From Microbacterium sp. SMR1 (GTDB lineage Bacteria; Actinomycetota; Actinomycetes; Actinomycetales; Microbacteriaceae), in contig NZ_QMBN01000003.1 in the NCBI RefSeq assembly GCF_003289625.1, positions 1 to 64,000 on the forward strand: a stretch of 64,000 nucleotides of DNA. The letters are read 5' to 3'. Positions 52,324 through 60,646 of this stretch are shown piece after piece (the stretch's first letter is position 1; every line of letters starts with the position of its first letter). A program made the position numbers and the translations under genes. A model generated the notes under the pieces. The model had not been told where the DNA came from. It made no database searches and saw only the letters and a program-made list of their open reading frames with translations.

Positions 52324-53157
52324 TCAGAGGATGGGCTTGCCTCCCGTGACCGCCAGACGTGCGCCCGAAATGTACGACGCTTCGTCCGACGCCAGCAGCA
52401 CGTAGGCCGAGGCGAGCTCGGCAGGCTGCCCGGCGCGTCCCAGCGGCGTCTGCTCGCCGAAGCTCTCCACCGCATCCGCCGGCAGGGTCGCCGGGATCAG
52501 CGGAGTCCAGATGGGCCCCGGGGCGACGCTGTTCGCGCGGATGCCGCGCTCGCCCAGCATCTGCGCGAGCGATGCCGTGATGCTCGCGATGGCCGCCTTC
52601 GTCGCCGCGTACGGCAGGAGGTTGGGCGAGGGCTGGTCGGACTGCACCGAGCTCGACCCGATGATCGACGACCCCGGCCCCATGTGCGGCAGCGCAGTCT
52701 TTGTCAGGTGGAAGTACGCGTCGACGTTCGTCGCCCACGTGAAGTCCCACTCCTCGTCGGGGATCTCCTCGAGCGTCTCGCGGTTCATCTGGAAGGCGGC
52801 GTTGCTGACCAGGATGTCGATCCCGCCGAGCTCTTCCACGGTGCGGCGGACGACCTCACGGCAGTGGGCCGGGTCGGAGATGTCACCCGGGATGAGGACG
52901 GCGCGGCGCCCGGCCTCTTCGACGAAGCGCTTGGCCTCTTCGGCATCCTCGTGCTCCTCGAGGTAGCTGATGGCGACATCCGCTCCCTCGCGGGCGTAGG
53001 CGAGCGCCACAGCCTTGCCGATGCCGCTGTCGCCGCCGGTGATGAGCGCGCGCTTGCCGGCAAGCTTCCCGGAGCCGCGGTAGGTCTCCTCGCCGTAGTC
53101 GGGCTTCGGCACCATCGCCTGGTCGGTTCCCGGGACGTTCTGCTGTTGGGGTTCCAT
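52324..53157 (-). CDS. short-chain dehydrogenase, general stress protein 39-like
   Basis: A 277-residue NAD(P)-dependent oxidoreductase. A 35-residue N-terminal extension rich in Gln/Pro (MEPQQQNVPGTDQAM) precedes the Rossmann motif ITGGDSGIGKAVA; the active site YAATKAA and NSVAPGPIWTPL loop follow. The extension and the conserved acidic linker are typical of the GSP39/YhdG group of Bacillus and relatives, which are stress induced. The ATG at 53157 has AGAGAGGG at correct spacing; the ATG at 53163 would be too close to it. Confidence 0.9.
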   Translation of the reverse strand: MEPQQQNVPGTDQAMVPKPDYGEETYRGSGKLAGKRALITGGDSGIGKAVALAYAREGADVAISYLEEHEDAEEAKRFVEEAGRRAVLIPGDISDPAHCREVVRRTVEELGGIDILVSNAAFQMNRETLEEIPDEEWDFTWATNVDAYFHLTKTALPHMGPGSSIIGSSSVQSDQPSPNLLPYAATKAAIASITASLAQMLGERGIRANSVAPGPIWTPLIPATLPADAVESFGEQTPLGRAGQPAELASAYVLLASDEASYISGARLAVTGGKPIL

Positions 53158-53273
53158 GGTCATCCCTCTCTGTCGTCGAACGGTGCTTCTACCCGATCCC
53201 CCTCCGCCGTCGGATTCACGGGGCTTGACACGAGAGGGCCGAGTCCGGCATCGCGCGACCGTGCGGGGCCGCC

Positions 53274-54035
53274 TCAGTCGACGCCCCGCGAGCGGGCGAT
53301 GGCCGCAGCGGGGGCGATGCCGCCGTCCCGCCAGACCGCGCCGTGGCCGGGCAGCACGAGGTGTGCACCCGTCTCGGCGAGCAGCGAGAGCGAGTCCAGC
53401 GCCTCGTCGCTGTGCGCTGTGGCCGCGCGAGCGACGACCCGCGGACCGGTGCGTCCCGTGTACGGATCGAGGGTGACCAGTGCGTCTCCGGTCAGCAGGA
53501 TCCCGGCCGATTCGAGCAGGAACGCGCAGTGCCCGTCGGTGTGGCCGGGTGTCGCGATCGGGAGGATGCCGCCCGCGAGCGGGATGGAGTGTCCGGGCAC
53601 GATCGACGGATCGGTCCGCACGCCCTTCACCCCGAGCGCTCCCGCGCCAACCATCCTCGCCAGGATCGGGAGCGCCGCCGGGTAGCGGAAGGGATACGGG
53701 AACCGGGCGGCCTCGTGCGCATAGCGGTATGGATGCCGCGCCAGCTCCTCGTCGCCGGGGTGGACGTCAGCGACGAGGTGGTGCTCGTCTGCGAGGCGCT
53801 CGCACATCCCCACGTGGTCGAAGTGGCCGTGGGTGAGCAGCAGCGCGTCGATGTCGGACGGGTGGGCGCCCACAGCCGCGAGGGCCTGTTCGAGGAGCGG
53901 CCACGTGCGCGGAAGTCCCGCGTCGATGAGGACGAGCCCGTCATCGGACGCCACGAGGTAGGCGTTCACGCCGCCGCGGGCGAGTTGATACACACCCTCG
54001 GCGACCTCGGTTACGCGCGGTCGGTGATCGGTCAT
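53274..54035 (-). CDS. MBL-fold metallo-hydrolase
   Basis: A 253-residue metallo-beta-lactamase-fold protein. The zinc motif THGHFDHVG (69-77) supplies His-x-His-x-Asp-His, with later ligands in ATPGHTDGHCAF, LLTGDAL and LVLPGHGAVW. Typical substrates are thioesters or other esters, but none is indicated. It lies in a stress-related gene neighbourhood, upstream of the SDR gene with a 116-base gap. Confidence 0.9.
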   Translation of the reverse strand: MTDHRPRVTEVAEGVYQLARGGVNAYLVASDDGLVLIDAGLPRTWPLLEQALAAVGAHPSDIDALLLTHGHFDHVGMCERLADEHHLVADVHPGDEELARHPYRYAHEAARFPYPFRYPAALPILARMVGAGALGVKGVRTDPSIVPGHSIPLAGGILPIATPGHTDGHCAFLLESAGILLTGDALVTLDPYTGRTGPRVVARAATAHSDEALDSLSLLAETGAHLVLPGHGAVWRDGGIAPAAAIARSRGVD

Positions 54036-54241
54036 GGCTCCCCCTCCGGTCCCGCCCGATGATCCGCGGGGGCTAGGGGGAGCGCGCGGGGCTTGACAGA
54101 TCGATCGACCGTCACCCGCCGCGCGGGCGTGATGTTTGCACCGAGCCCGGGAGGAGTCAAGGCCCGTGGCGTGCGCGGCGGGCCCGACGTACGTTCGCCG
54201 CGCCGGCGCACTCGGCGTTCGGCCGATCCCCAGGAGGCGAG

Positions 54242-55114
54242 ATGTTCTTTCATCGACAGGAACTGCAGTTCGAGGCCCGTCCGGAGAAGCCCGACGCGAT
54301 CTTCGCGCGACGGATGCAGGAGGTGCTCGGCGGCCAGTACGGCGAGATCACCGTGGCCATGCAGTACGGGTTCCAAGCGTGGAACGCCCACATCCCGGGC
54401 AAGTACCGCGACCTGCTCTACGGCATCGGGGCGGAGGAGTTCGGCCACGTCGAGATGCTCGCGATCATGATCGCGCAGCTGCTCGAGAAGGCCCCGGCCG
54501 AGCAGTCCGAGGCTGCGGCGAAGTCCGACCCCGTCCTCGGCGCCGTCATGGGCGGCATGGATGTGCAGTCCGCGATCGTCGCCGGTGCCGGTGCGCGCCC
54601 GGTCGACTCGAACGGCAACCCCTGGCAGGGCTCGTACATCACCGCGAGCGGGAACCTGCTTGCCGACTTCACGGCCAACGCCAACGCCGAGATGCAGGGC
54701 CGTGTGCAGGTCGCGCGGATCTACCACATGACCGACGACAAGGGGGTCCGGGACATGCTCTCGTTCCTCCTGGCGCGCGACACGATGCACCAGAACCAGT
54801 GGATCCGCGCGGCGCAGGAGCTGCGCGAAGAGGGAGTGGAGGACATCCCCGTGCCGTCGAACTTCCCGCTCTCGAACGAGGCGCGCGAGCACGCGTACAA
54901 GTACATCAACTTCTCCGACGGTGCCGCGGCAGCCGAGGGCTCGTGGGCATCGGGTCCCACCCCCGACGGCAAGGGCGAGTTCACGTACCTCGACGGACCC
55001 GACACCTCGGTTCCGATGCCCCCGCCCACGCAGCCGGACCCCCGGTTCTACGGCACCGACGCGAAGCCGAACCTCCTCGACAAGGCCGAGGGCGTCATCC
55101 GCGACAAGCTCTGA
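54242..55114 (+). CDS. manganese catalase
   Basis: A 290-residue non-haem catalase with a dimanganese centre in a four-helix bundle. Ligand-bearing helices include GGQYGEITVAMQYGFQAWN, IGAEEFGHVEMLAIMIAQLL and the later RDTMHQNQWIRAAQEL. The C-terminal tail wraps neighbouring subunits in this family. GGAGGCG precedes the ATG. The 206-base upstream gap carries no evident gene; a TTGACA at 54093-54098 has no matching -10 element. Confidence 0.93.
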   Translation: MFFHRQELQFEARPEKPDAIFARRMQEVLGGQYGEITVAMQYGFQAWNAHIPGKYRDLLYGIGAEEFGHVEMLAIMIAQLLEKAPAEQSEAAAKSDPVLGAVMGGMDVQSAIVAGAGARPVDSNGNPWQGSYITASGNLLADFTANANAEMQGRVQVARIYHMTDDKGVRDMLSFLLARDTMHQNQWIRAAQELREEGVEDIPVPSNFPLSNEAREHAYKYINFSDGAAAAEGSWASGPTPDGKGEFTYLDGPDTSVPMPPPTQPDPRFYGTDAKPNLLDKAEGVIRDKL

Positions 55115-55173
55115 TCCTCGGCGGGGCACGGTCGCGGGCGCCGCGGCCGTGGCCCGCCCGTGCGGGCGCGCGC

Positions 55174-55380
55174 TTAGTCGGCTCTGAAGCCCGAGAGCTT
55201 GTGCGTGCCGTCGCAGAACGGCTTGATCGCGCTCACGCCGCACCGGCAGAGAGCCATCGTGCGCCGGTTGCGCGGGATCGGGTTGCCCGCGTCATCGAGC
55301 AGCTCCACGTCGCCCCGCACGAGCAGCGGCCCGTCGGGGCACGCGGTGATGGTCACGGATGCACCGCGGTGCTCGCTCAT
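55174..55380 (-). CDS. CDGSH iron-sulfur domain protein
   Basis: A 68-residue protein whose C-terminal half has the CDGSH [2Fe-2S] motif CRCGVSAIKPFCDGTHKLSGF (three Cys and one His). The N-terminal half VTITACPDGPLLVRGDVELL is the strand-rich cap seen in stand-alone bacterial mitoNEET-like proteins. The role is electron transfer or Fe-S delivery. It is the last gene of a three-gene overlapping operon (4-base overlap), so it is expressed with the glycosyltransferase and diiron protein. Confidence 0.92.
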   Translation of the reverse strand: MSEHRGASVTITACPDGPLLVRGDVELLDDAGNPIPRNRRTMALCRCGVSAIKPFCDGTHKLSGFRAD

Positions 55381-56330
55381 CGTGTCTCCTTCTTCCGTAG
55401 CGTTCTCATGCTGTTCGCCGCTTTCCGCAGTCGCGTGCCCCGGTAGGGCACCCCGCCGCGCAAGCGCAGAGACAGCGCCACCCAGCTCGTCACGCCTCGC
55501 TCGACGACCCAGGGGACGGCCCACAACGCATCCGTCCGCCCGAACACCCCACCGCTCCCGTCGCGGCGGCGCCCGGCCTCCGCGACGGCGATGACCGCCA
55601 CCCCGGCGAGCGCGAGTGCTGCCGGTCGCCGGCGCAGCGCGAGGATGAGCGGAACGACTGCCAGCTCCACCGCGAGCCGAGCGGGCTGCGCGAGGCTGTC
55701 GTACGCCTGGCGCACGCGCTGCTCGCGAAAGCGGCCAGCAGTCGCGGGCCGGCGCGCGACGAAGATGTCGCGTGCAATGCGACGGCGGCCGCCGCGGGCG
55801 AGGACCGTGCGTTCGAGCTCGAGGTTCTCGAAGAGGACGTCGGTGTCGTAGCCGGGGCGCGCGCGGGCGGTCCGCACGGCGACGGTTCCGGAGAAGTCTC
55901 CCCCGAAGGCCCGGTTGATGAGGGTTCGGCCCGTATCCCAGCGGGCGTGCCACGGGCGGGGTCGCTGCCAGATGTTCTGGGGCCGCACGATGTCGGCATC
56001 CGCCAGCGCCGCAACCACCCGTTGCAGCGCGCCGTCGTCGTACCGGACGTCGTCGTCGGCGATCACGGTCACCGGATGCCGGGCGAGGAGAAGCCCCGTC
56101 ATCGCTCCGCGTGCCTTCCCATTGCGGCCGGGGACCGACGGCGGAACCACCCGCACGGCGTTCCAGTCTCGGCGGTGGGCGGCGAACAGGTGCGCGGGCG
56201 AGCCGTCGACGACGGTGACGTCGACGCGACGGGCGAGCCAGGCGAGGTACTCCCCCAGCTCGGCCTCATCGGCCCGACGGGTCTCGTCATCCCAGCGCAG
56301 CGGCAGAACGTACTCGACGTCCTCGCGCAT
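55377..56330 (-). CDS. glycosyltransferase family 2-like protein
   Basis: A 317-residue GT-A-fold protein. The start VEYVLPLRWDDETRRADEAE, the metal motif VIADDDVRYDD and an RPQNIWQRPRPWHARWDTGR segment suggest a sugar transferase; membrane helices lie near residues 225-265 (VELAVVPLILALRRRPAALA then LAGVAVIAVAEAG). Sugar and acceptor unknown. Its ATG overlaps the diiron gene stop by one base and its stop overlaps the CDGSH start by four. Pairing a GT with redox proteins is unusual and raises the chance of a dedicated pathway. Confidence 0.82.
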   Translation of the reverse strand: MREDVEYVLPLRWDDETRRADEAELGEYLAWLARRVDVTVVDGSPAHLFAAHRRDWNAVRVVPPSVPGRNGKARGAMTGLLLARHPVTVIADDDVRYDDGALQRVVAALADADIVRPQNIWQRPRPWHARWDTGRTLINRAFGGDFSGTVAVRTARARPGYDTDVLFENLELERTVLARGGRRRIARDIFVARRPATAGRFREQRVRQAYDSLAQPARLAVELAVVPLILALRRRPAALALAGVAVIAVAEAGRRRDGSGGVFGRTDALWAVPWVVERGVTSWVALSLRLRGGVPYRGTRLRKAANSMRTLRKKETR

Positions 56331-57412
56331 CACGCCGTGAGGTCGGGAAGAACGCCGCCGCGGAGCGCGCTGCGCCCCGCCTCCCAGGCGGCAAGCACAT
56401 GGTCGCCCACGAGGTCGTCCAGGACCAGGCACGCGCGGGCGCCGAAGAGGATGTCGGGCAGCAGGTCGGGCTCGTCCTCGGCGAGGGATCCCGCGAGGTC
56501 GCGGCCGGCGATCTGCTCGTGCACGGCGTCGGCCTCGACGTGCTCGTCGAAGTACCACGTGACGTCGGTCCCGAATCCGAGGCGCCGGAAGCCGTCACCG
56601 TAGGAGCGATTGGGGATCGACGAGGTCATCTCGAACGCTGCGAGGTGACCGACGATCGCGCCGCGCAGGCGACGGTGGAGCCCGAACAGCGACATGGCGT
56701 TGTGGCTGGCGAGCACGACGGCGGGCACCGTGTCGATGTACGCGCCATACGTGTCGTCGAGGCCCGCGCCGCGCACGGTCTGGGCGAAGATCGTCGCGTG
56801 CACGCCTGCGGGGTCACCGCCGCCGTACTCGTCGGACTGGATCTCGACGAGCGCCGCCTTCGAGCGACCGCTGAGCCGCGGGATCGCCCACGAGTGCGGG
56901 TCCGCTTCGCGCAGCGTGTAGACGGTGCGGAGGATGAGGAACTCGCGCAGCTGCTCGAGCGAGGCCTTCTTCGCGACGTATCGCGACATGCCGGGCCCCG
57001 CGGTCGGGGCGGTCAGGTCGAACAGCCAGCGAGCGACGGCGTCACGGTCGGGCTCGGGCGGGTCGATGACCTCGGCGGAATCACGCAGGGCCGCTTCGAA
57101 AGCGCGCTCGATGCGGCCGCGCGCCGCGATGAGCGACGGCTCCCATTCCCACGAGGCGTCGAGGCCGGGCAGCGAGCCGTAGTGGAGGGCGTACATCAGG
57201 AACAGGGCGAGCTGCAGGTCATCGTCGCGGAGGATGTCGCCCGTCTCGGCGAGCGCGCGACCGACGATCTCGGGAGCATCGACGGGCAGACCGCTCGTCG
57301 CCGGCGCGACGAGCACCCGCTGGAGCATGGCGCTGACAGGTCCCCTCGAGCAGAACGGCAGGGGGTCGGCGATGCCGAGATCGATCGGGACGGTCTCGAT
57401 GGTGGTGCTCAT
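56330..57412 (-). CDS. iron-containing redox enzyme family protein (haem-oxygenase-like diiron fold)
   Basis: A 360-residue protein of the haem-oxygenase-like diiron (HDO) group. Likely metal ligands are in EIQSDEYGGGDPAGVHAT (Glu/His) and FDEHVEADAVHEQIAG (His, Glu, Asp, His). HDOs carry out oxidative chemistry on amines, fatty acids or amino acids. The ATG at 57412 starts MSTTIETVPIDLGI. It heads an operon with the GT and CDGSH genes, the last a possible electron donor. The substrate is not known. Confidence 0.85.
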   Translation of the reverse strand: MSTTIETVPIDLGIADPLPFCSRGPVSAMLQRVLVAPATSGLPVDAPEIVGRALAETGDILRDDDLQLALFLMYALHYGSLPGLDASWEWEPSLIAARGRIERAFEAALRDSAEVIDPPEPDRDAVARWLFDLTAPTAGPGMSRYVAKKASLEQLREFLILRTVYTLREADPHSWAIPRLSGRSKAALVEIQSDEYGGGDPAGVHATIFAQTVRGAGLDDTYGAYIDTVPAVVLASHNAMSLFGLHRRLRGAIVGHLAAFEMTSSIPNRSYGDGFRRLGFGTDVTWYFDEHVEADAVHEQIAGRDLAGSLAEDEPDLLPDILFGARACLVLDDLVGDHVLAAWEAGRSALRGGVLPDLTA

Positions 57413-57626
57413 AGGGCTCCTCGGGGGTGACAGCCGTGACCGTACGTGCCCCGCGCGGCATCCTTCGAGCGGGTTGACCCGCGTGATCGCGGTGTGCAAG
57501 CGGCACCATCGGCCCGGCGCGACGCGCGCGGGTGATAGCGCCTCGTCGTCAGCTCGTCCAGCCCGTGGGCGGCAGGCGGAGTCGCGCGCAAGGTGACGGG
57601 CACGAACTCCGGCAGAGAGGCGATCG

Positions 57627-58775
57627 ATGAAAGCCATGACCTATCGCGGACCGTACAAGGTCCGCGTGGAAGAGAAGCCCGATCCGCGCATCGAACACCC
57701 CCATGACGCGATCGTGCGGGTGACGCTCGCGGCCATCTGCGGCTCGGACCTGCACCTCTATCACGGCATGATGCCCGACACCCGGATCGGTCACACCTTC
57801 GGCCACGAGTTCATCGGCGTGGTCGAACAGCTGGGCGGTGCGGTGACGAACCTCGCCGTCGGCGACCGGGTCATGGTGCCGTTCAACATCTACTGCGGAT
57901 CGTGCTACTTCTGCGCACGCGGGCTGTTCTCGAACTGCCACAACGTCAACGCCAACGCGACCGCGGTCGGGGGCATCTACGGCTATTCGCACACGGCGGG
58001 CGGGTACGACGGCGGTCAGGCCGAGCGCGTGCGTGTTCCGTTCGCGGATGTCGGCCCCACCGTCATCCCGGATTGGATGTCGGACGAGGACGCGCTCCTC
58101 CTCACCGACGCCTATTCGACGGGCTACTTCGGCGCTCAGCTGGGAAACATCGTCGAGGGCGACACCGTCATGGTGCTCGGTGCCGGACCCGTCGGCCTCG
58201 CGGCGGCGCAGTCCGCCTGGCTGATGGGCGCGGGGCGTGTCATCTCGTTCGACCACCTCGACTACCGCCTGACGAAGGCGCGCGAGTTCGCCCGCGCCGA
58301 GACGGTGAACATCTCCGAGCACCGCGACGTCGTCGTCGAGATGAAACAGATGACCGACTACCTCGGTGCCGACGTCGTCATCGATGCCGTCGGTGCCGAG
58401 GCGGACGGCAACGTCACCCAGCACGTCACCTCTGCCAAGCTCAAGCTGCAGGGCGGCTCGCCCGTCGCCCTGAACTGGGCCATCGACGGAGCACGCAAGG
58501 GCGGATCGGTCTCGGTGATCGGCGCGTACGGTCCGCTGTTCAGCGCGGTGAAGTTCGGTGACGCGCTGAACAAGGGCCTCACGCTGCGGATGAACCAGGC
58601 ACCGGTCAAACGGCAGTGGCCGCGGCTGTTCGAGCACATCCGCGCGGGGTACATCTCACCGGGCGACCTGATCACCCACCGCATCCCTCTCGAGCACATC
58701 GCCGAGGGCTACCACATGTTCTCATCCAAGCTCGACGACTGCGTGAAGACCGTCGTCGTCCCCTCGGAAGGCTGA
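57627..58775 (+). CDS. zinc-dependent alcohol dehydrogenase (formaldehyde dehydrogenase-like)
   Basis: A 382-residue medium-chain dehydrogenase. Catalytic zinc ligands occur in CGSDLHLYHGMMPDT and GHEFIGVV; the structural zinc site is CGSCYFCARGLFSNC; the cofactor loop is VLGAGPVGLAAAQSAWLMGA. The pattern is that of the glutathione-independent formaldehyde dehydrogenase-like branch. The Asp in SFDHLDYRLTKA suggests NAD(H). It is in an operon with the DUF gene 3 bases downstream. Confidence 0.91.
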   Translation: MKAMTYRGPYKVRVEEKPDPRIEHPHDAIVRVTLAAICGSDLHLYHGMMPDTRIGHTFGHEFIGVVEQLGGAVTNLAVGDRVMVPFNIYCGSCYFCARGLFSNCHNVNANATAVGGIYGYSHTAGGYDGGQAERVRVPFADVGPTVIPDWMSDEDALLLTDAYSTGYFGAQLGNIVEGDTVMVLGAGPVGLAAAQSAWLMGAGRVISFDHLDYRLTKAREFARAETVNISEHRDVVVEMKQMTDYLGADVVIDAVGAEADGNVTQHVTSAKLKLQGGSPVALNWAIDGARKGGSVSVIGAYGPLFSAVKFGDALNKGLTLRMNQAPVKRQWPRLFEHIRAGYISPGDLITHRIPLEHIAEGYHMFSSKLDDCVKTVVVPSEG

Positions 58776-58778
58776 CCC

Positions 58779-59369
58779 ATGTCCTCGAACTCTTCTGACG
58801 TGCCCACCCCGTACACCGCGAGCGTGCCGCGGCCGGCTCCCGATCGTGCGGCGCTGCGCGCGCGCATACCGGGATGGGGCGTCGACCTCGATCCCGCCGA
58901 CCGTCCCTCCGGCACCGTCGAGAGGCTCGACGAGGCCGCCGCCGGACGCGGGATGCCGCCGCGCCAGGGCCTCGACCCGCGACGCGAGCGCTCGATCGAG
59001 CACGCCTTCCTCACCCCCGTCTACGGCACGGCGCAGCCGCTTCACGGACTGTCCGGTCGTATCCGCAGGCTCGGATACGACCGGTTCAGCGAGGGGCGCG
59101 GCGCGCACTGGCTGCTCCTCATCGCCGGCGATCGCGTCGAGGCGATCGGTGCGCATCTGCGTTCGTTCGCGACCACGCGGCCCGATAACCCGATCACCGA
59201 GACCGGTGTTCTGAGCGAGGCCCGGCGGCATCCGATCCGGTCGCGGTTCGGACACGGCCGAGTCGATCAGCGCCACACGTGGCTCGACCCCGTTCTCGTC
59301 GCGGGCCCGTGGGTGCTCGCCGTGTGGGGTGTGTTCCGCCTCGTGCGTCGGACAGTCCGACGGAGCTAG
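58779..59369 (+). CDS. conserved membrane-anchored protein of unknown function (196 aa)
   Basis: A 196-residue protein with a polar, Arg/Asp-rich N-terminal two-thirds and a C-terminal membrane helix (LVAGPWVLAVWGVFRLVRRT). A central stretch VYGTAQPLHGLSGRIRRLGY and RGAHWLLLIAGDRVEAIGAH is likely folded. Genes of this type often follow the zinc dehydrogenase in actinobacteria. It may tether or support the dehydrogenase; no enzyme motif is seen. Confidence 0.78.
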   Translation: MSSNSSDVPTPYTASVPRPAPDRAALRARIPGWGVDLDPADRPSGTVERLDEAAAGRGMPPRQGLDPRRERSIEHAFLTPVYGTAQPLHGLSGRIRRLGYDRFSEGRGAHWLLLIAGDRVEAIGAHLRSFATTRPDNPITETGVLSEARRHPIRSRFGHGRVDQRHTWLDPVLVAGPWVLAVWGVFRLVRRTVRRS

Positions 59370-59382
59370 CCCGGGCGGGCGT

Positions 59383-60285
59383 TCAGCGCCGCGGTGTCTC
59401 GGCGACGGTCGCCGGATCAGCGAGGGGTTCGAAGAGCGCGCCGTCGCTCGGCGGCGTCTTCGCACCGCGACGGACGCGCGCGTCGGCGATGTCGGCGGAC
59501 AGGCGCGCGGTCACCCGTGGCGCCAGCCGCGCACCGATGAGCGAGGCCCGCGCCTTCCAGCCGGCGGGCTGCGCGACCCGCGGGCGCAGGCCCGCACGAA
59601 GGATGGCGTCGACGACCGGTTCCGGCTCATCCATGAGCGGCATCCGCAACGCCCGGCCCGCGTGGTTGCCCGCGTGCCGCCAGAAGGGTGTCCGCACGGC
59701 CCACGGCAGCACGGCAGCCACCGCAACGCCTGAGACTCCCGTGAGCCGGAGCTCCTGCTGCAACGTCTGGGTGAGGCTGAGCAGCCCGGCCTTGGTCGCC
59801 GCGTACGAGGCCTGGTAGGCCAGGGGCACGACGCTCTCGACCGAGGCCGTGTTCACGAGCACGCCGGATCCCTGCGCGATGAATCGACGAAGCGCGACGT
59901 GCGCTCCGCGCATGGCCCCGATGAGATTCGTCTCGACGACGCGGACGTGCTCCTCGATCGGGACGTCGCCGAACAGGCCGATCGTGCCGACGCCGGCGTT
60001 GTGCGCCCAGACGTCTATGCGCCCGAACACCGTTTCCGCCTCGTCGGCGAGGCGCTCGAGGTCGCCCGCACGTGAGACATCCCCGGCCACGGCATGAGCT
60101 CGTCCGCCGGAATCCCGGATGCGCTCGACGAGGCTCGTCAGCGCGTCCGGTCGCCGGGAGAACACGACGACGGCGGCTCCGAAGCTCGCCGCGCGCAGGG
60201 CGACGCCTCGCCCGATGCCCGTCGAGGCCCCCACGACGACGACGGTAAGCCCGGACAGGTCGGCGAGACGCGAGGAAGCAGCCAT
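59383..60285 (-). CDS. short-chain dehydrogenase/reductase
   Basis: A 300-residue SDR with the cofactor motif VVGASTGIGRGVAL, NAGVGTI, the catalytic YAATKAG and a substrate loop ending in LPWAVRTPFW. A C-terminal extension of about 60 residues (PRVAQPAGWKARASLIGARL) is longer than the minimal fold. Substrate unknown. The start ATG at 60285 has no strong RBS. It faces the DUF gene at 58779-59369 tail to tail. Confidence 0.88.
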   Translation of the reverse strand: MAASSRLADLSGLTVVVVGASTGIGRGVALRAASFGAAVVVFSRRPDALTSLVERIRDSGGRAHAVAGDVSRAGDLERLADEAETVFGRIDVWAHNAGVGTIGLFGDVPIEEHVRVVETNLIGAMRGAHVALRRFIAQGSGVLVNTASVESVVPLAYQASYAATKAGLLSLTQTLQQELRLTGVSGVAVAAVLPWAVRTPFWRHAGNHAGRALRMPLMDEPEPVVDAILRAGLRPRVAQPAGWKARASLIGARLAPRVTARLSADIADARVRRGAKTPPSDGALFEPLADPATVAETPRR

Positions 60286-60315
60286 GCTCGAAGCATCACC
60301 GCCACCGCGCTCACC

Positions 60316-60360
60316 GCGATGCCCGTTGCGCCGGGTGCTCCCAGGCGCTACGGGCATCGC
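60316..60360 (-). terminator. hairpin between small acidic ORF and SDR
   Basis: GCGATGCCCGT (60316-60326) pairs with ACGGGCATCGC (60350-60360). It lies just past the stop of the small acidic ORF. Confidence 0.55.
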
Positions 60361-60374
60361 CGTAGGCGCACTGG

Positions 60375-60509
60375 TCAGCGGTCGGTACGCGCGTCCTCGG
60401 CGGCCTCTTCGGCCTCGGCGCCCTCTTCGGGCGACTCGGAACCGGCGGAGGCCGCTTCGTCGTCCTCGTGCTGGTGCTCGTCGTCTCGTCCGTGGTGGTC
60501 GGCACTCAT
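60375..60509 (-). CDS. small acidic His-containing protein (44 aa)
   Basis: A 44-codon ORF preceded by GGAGAAGCCAG before its ATG. The peptide starts MSADHHGRDDEHQHEDDEAA and continues with Glu/Ala repeats; roughly half of its residues are acidic and four are His. No fold or family is recognised; such a composition could bind metal ions or be disordered. It lies between the DEAD-box helicase and SDR genes on the same strand, flanked by hairpins. Confidence 0.5.
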   Translation of the reverse strand: MSADHHGRDDEHQHEDDEAASAGSESPEEGAEAEEAAEDARTDR

Positions 60510-60601
60510 CTGGCTTCTCCGATCGGCTCGTGTGGCGCCCCCCGACTGCGGAGGCACCTCCCACTCTGCACGCGGATCGGATGCCGCGAACCGGGCTTGC
60601 A

Positions 60602-60637
60602 CCGGGAGCGGATGCGTGCGAGCCGCACCGCTCCCGG
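60602..60637 (-). terminator. terminator after DEAD-box helicase gene
   Basis: CCGGGAGCGG (60602-60611) pairs perfectly with CCGCTCCCGG (60628-60637), 10 bases beyond the helicase stop. Confidence 0.7.
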
Positions 60638-60646
60638 AAGCCGCGG

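Noticed and set aside
54093..54098. TTGACA as promoter of Mn catalase
   Set aside because: No -10 element lies at the right spacing and the region is very GC-rich.
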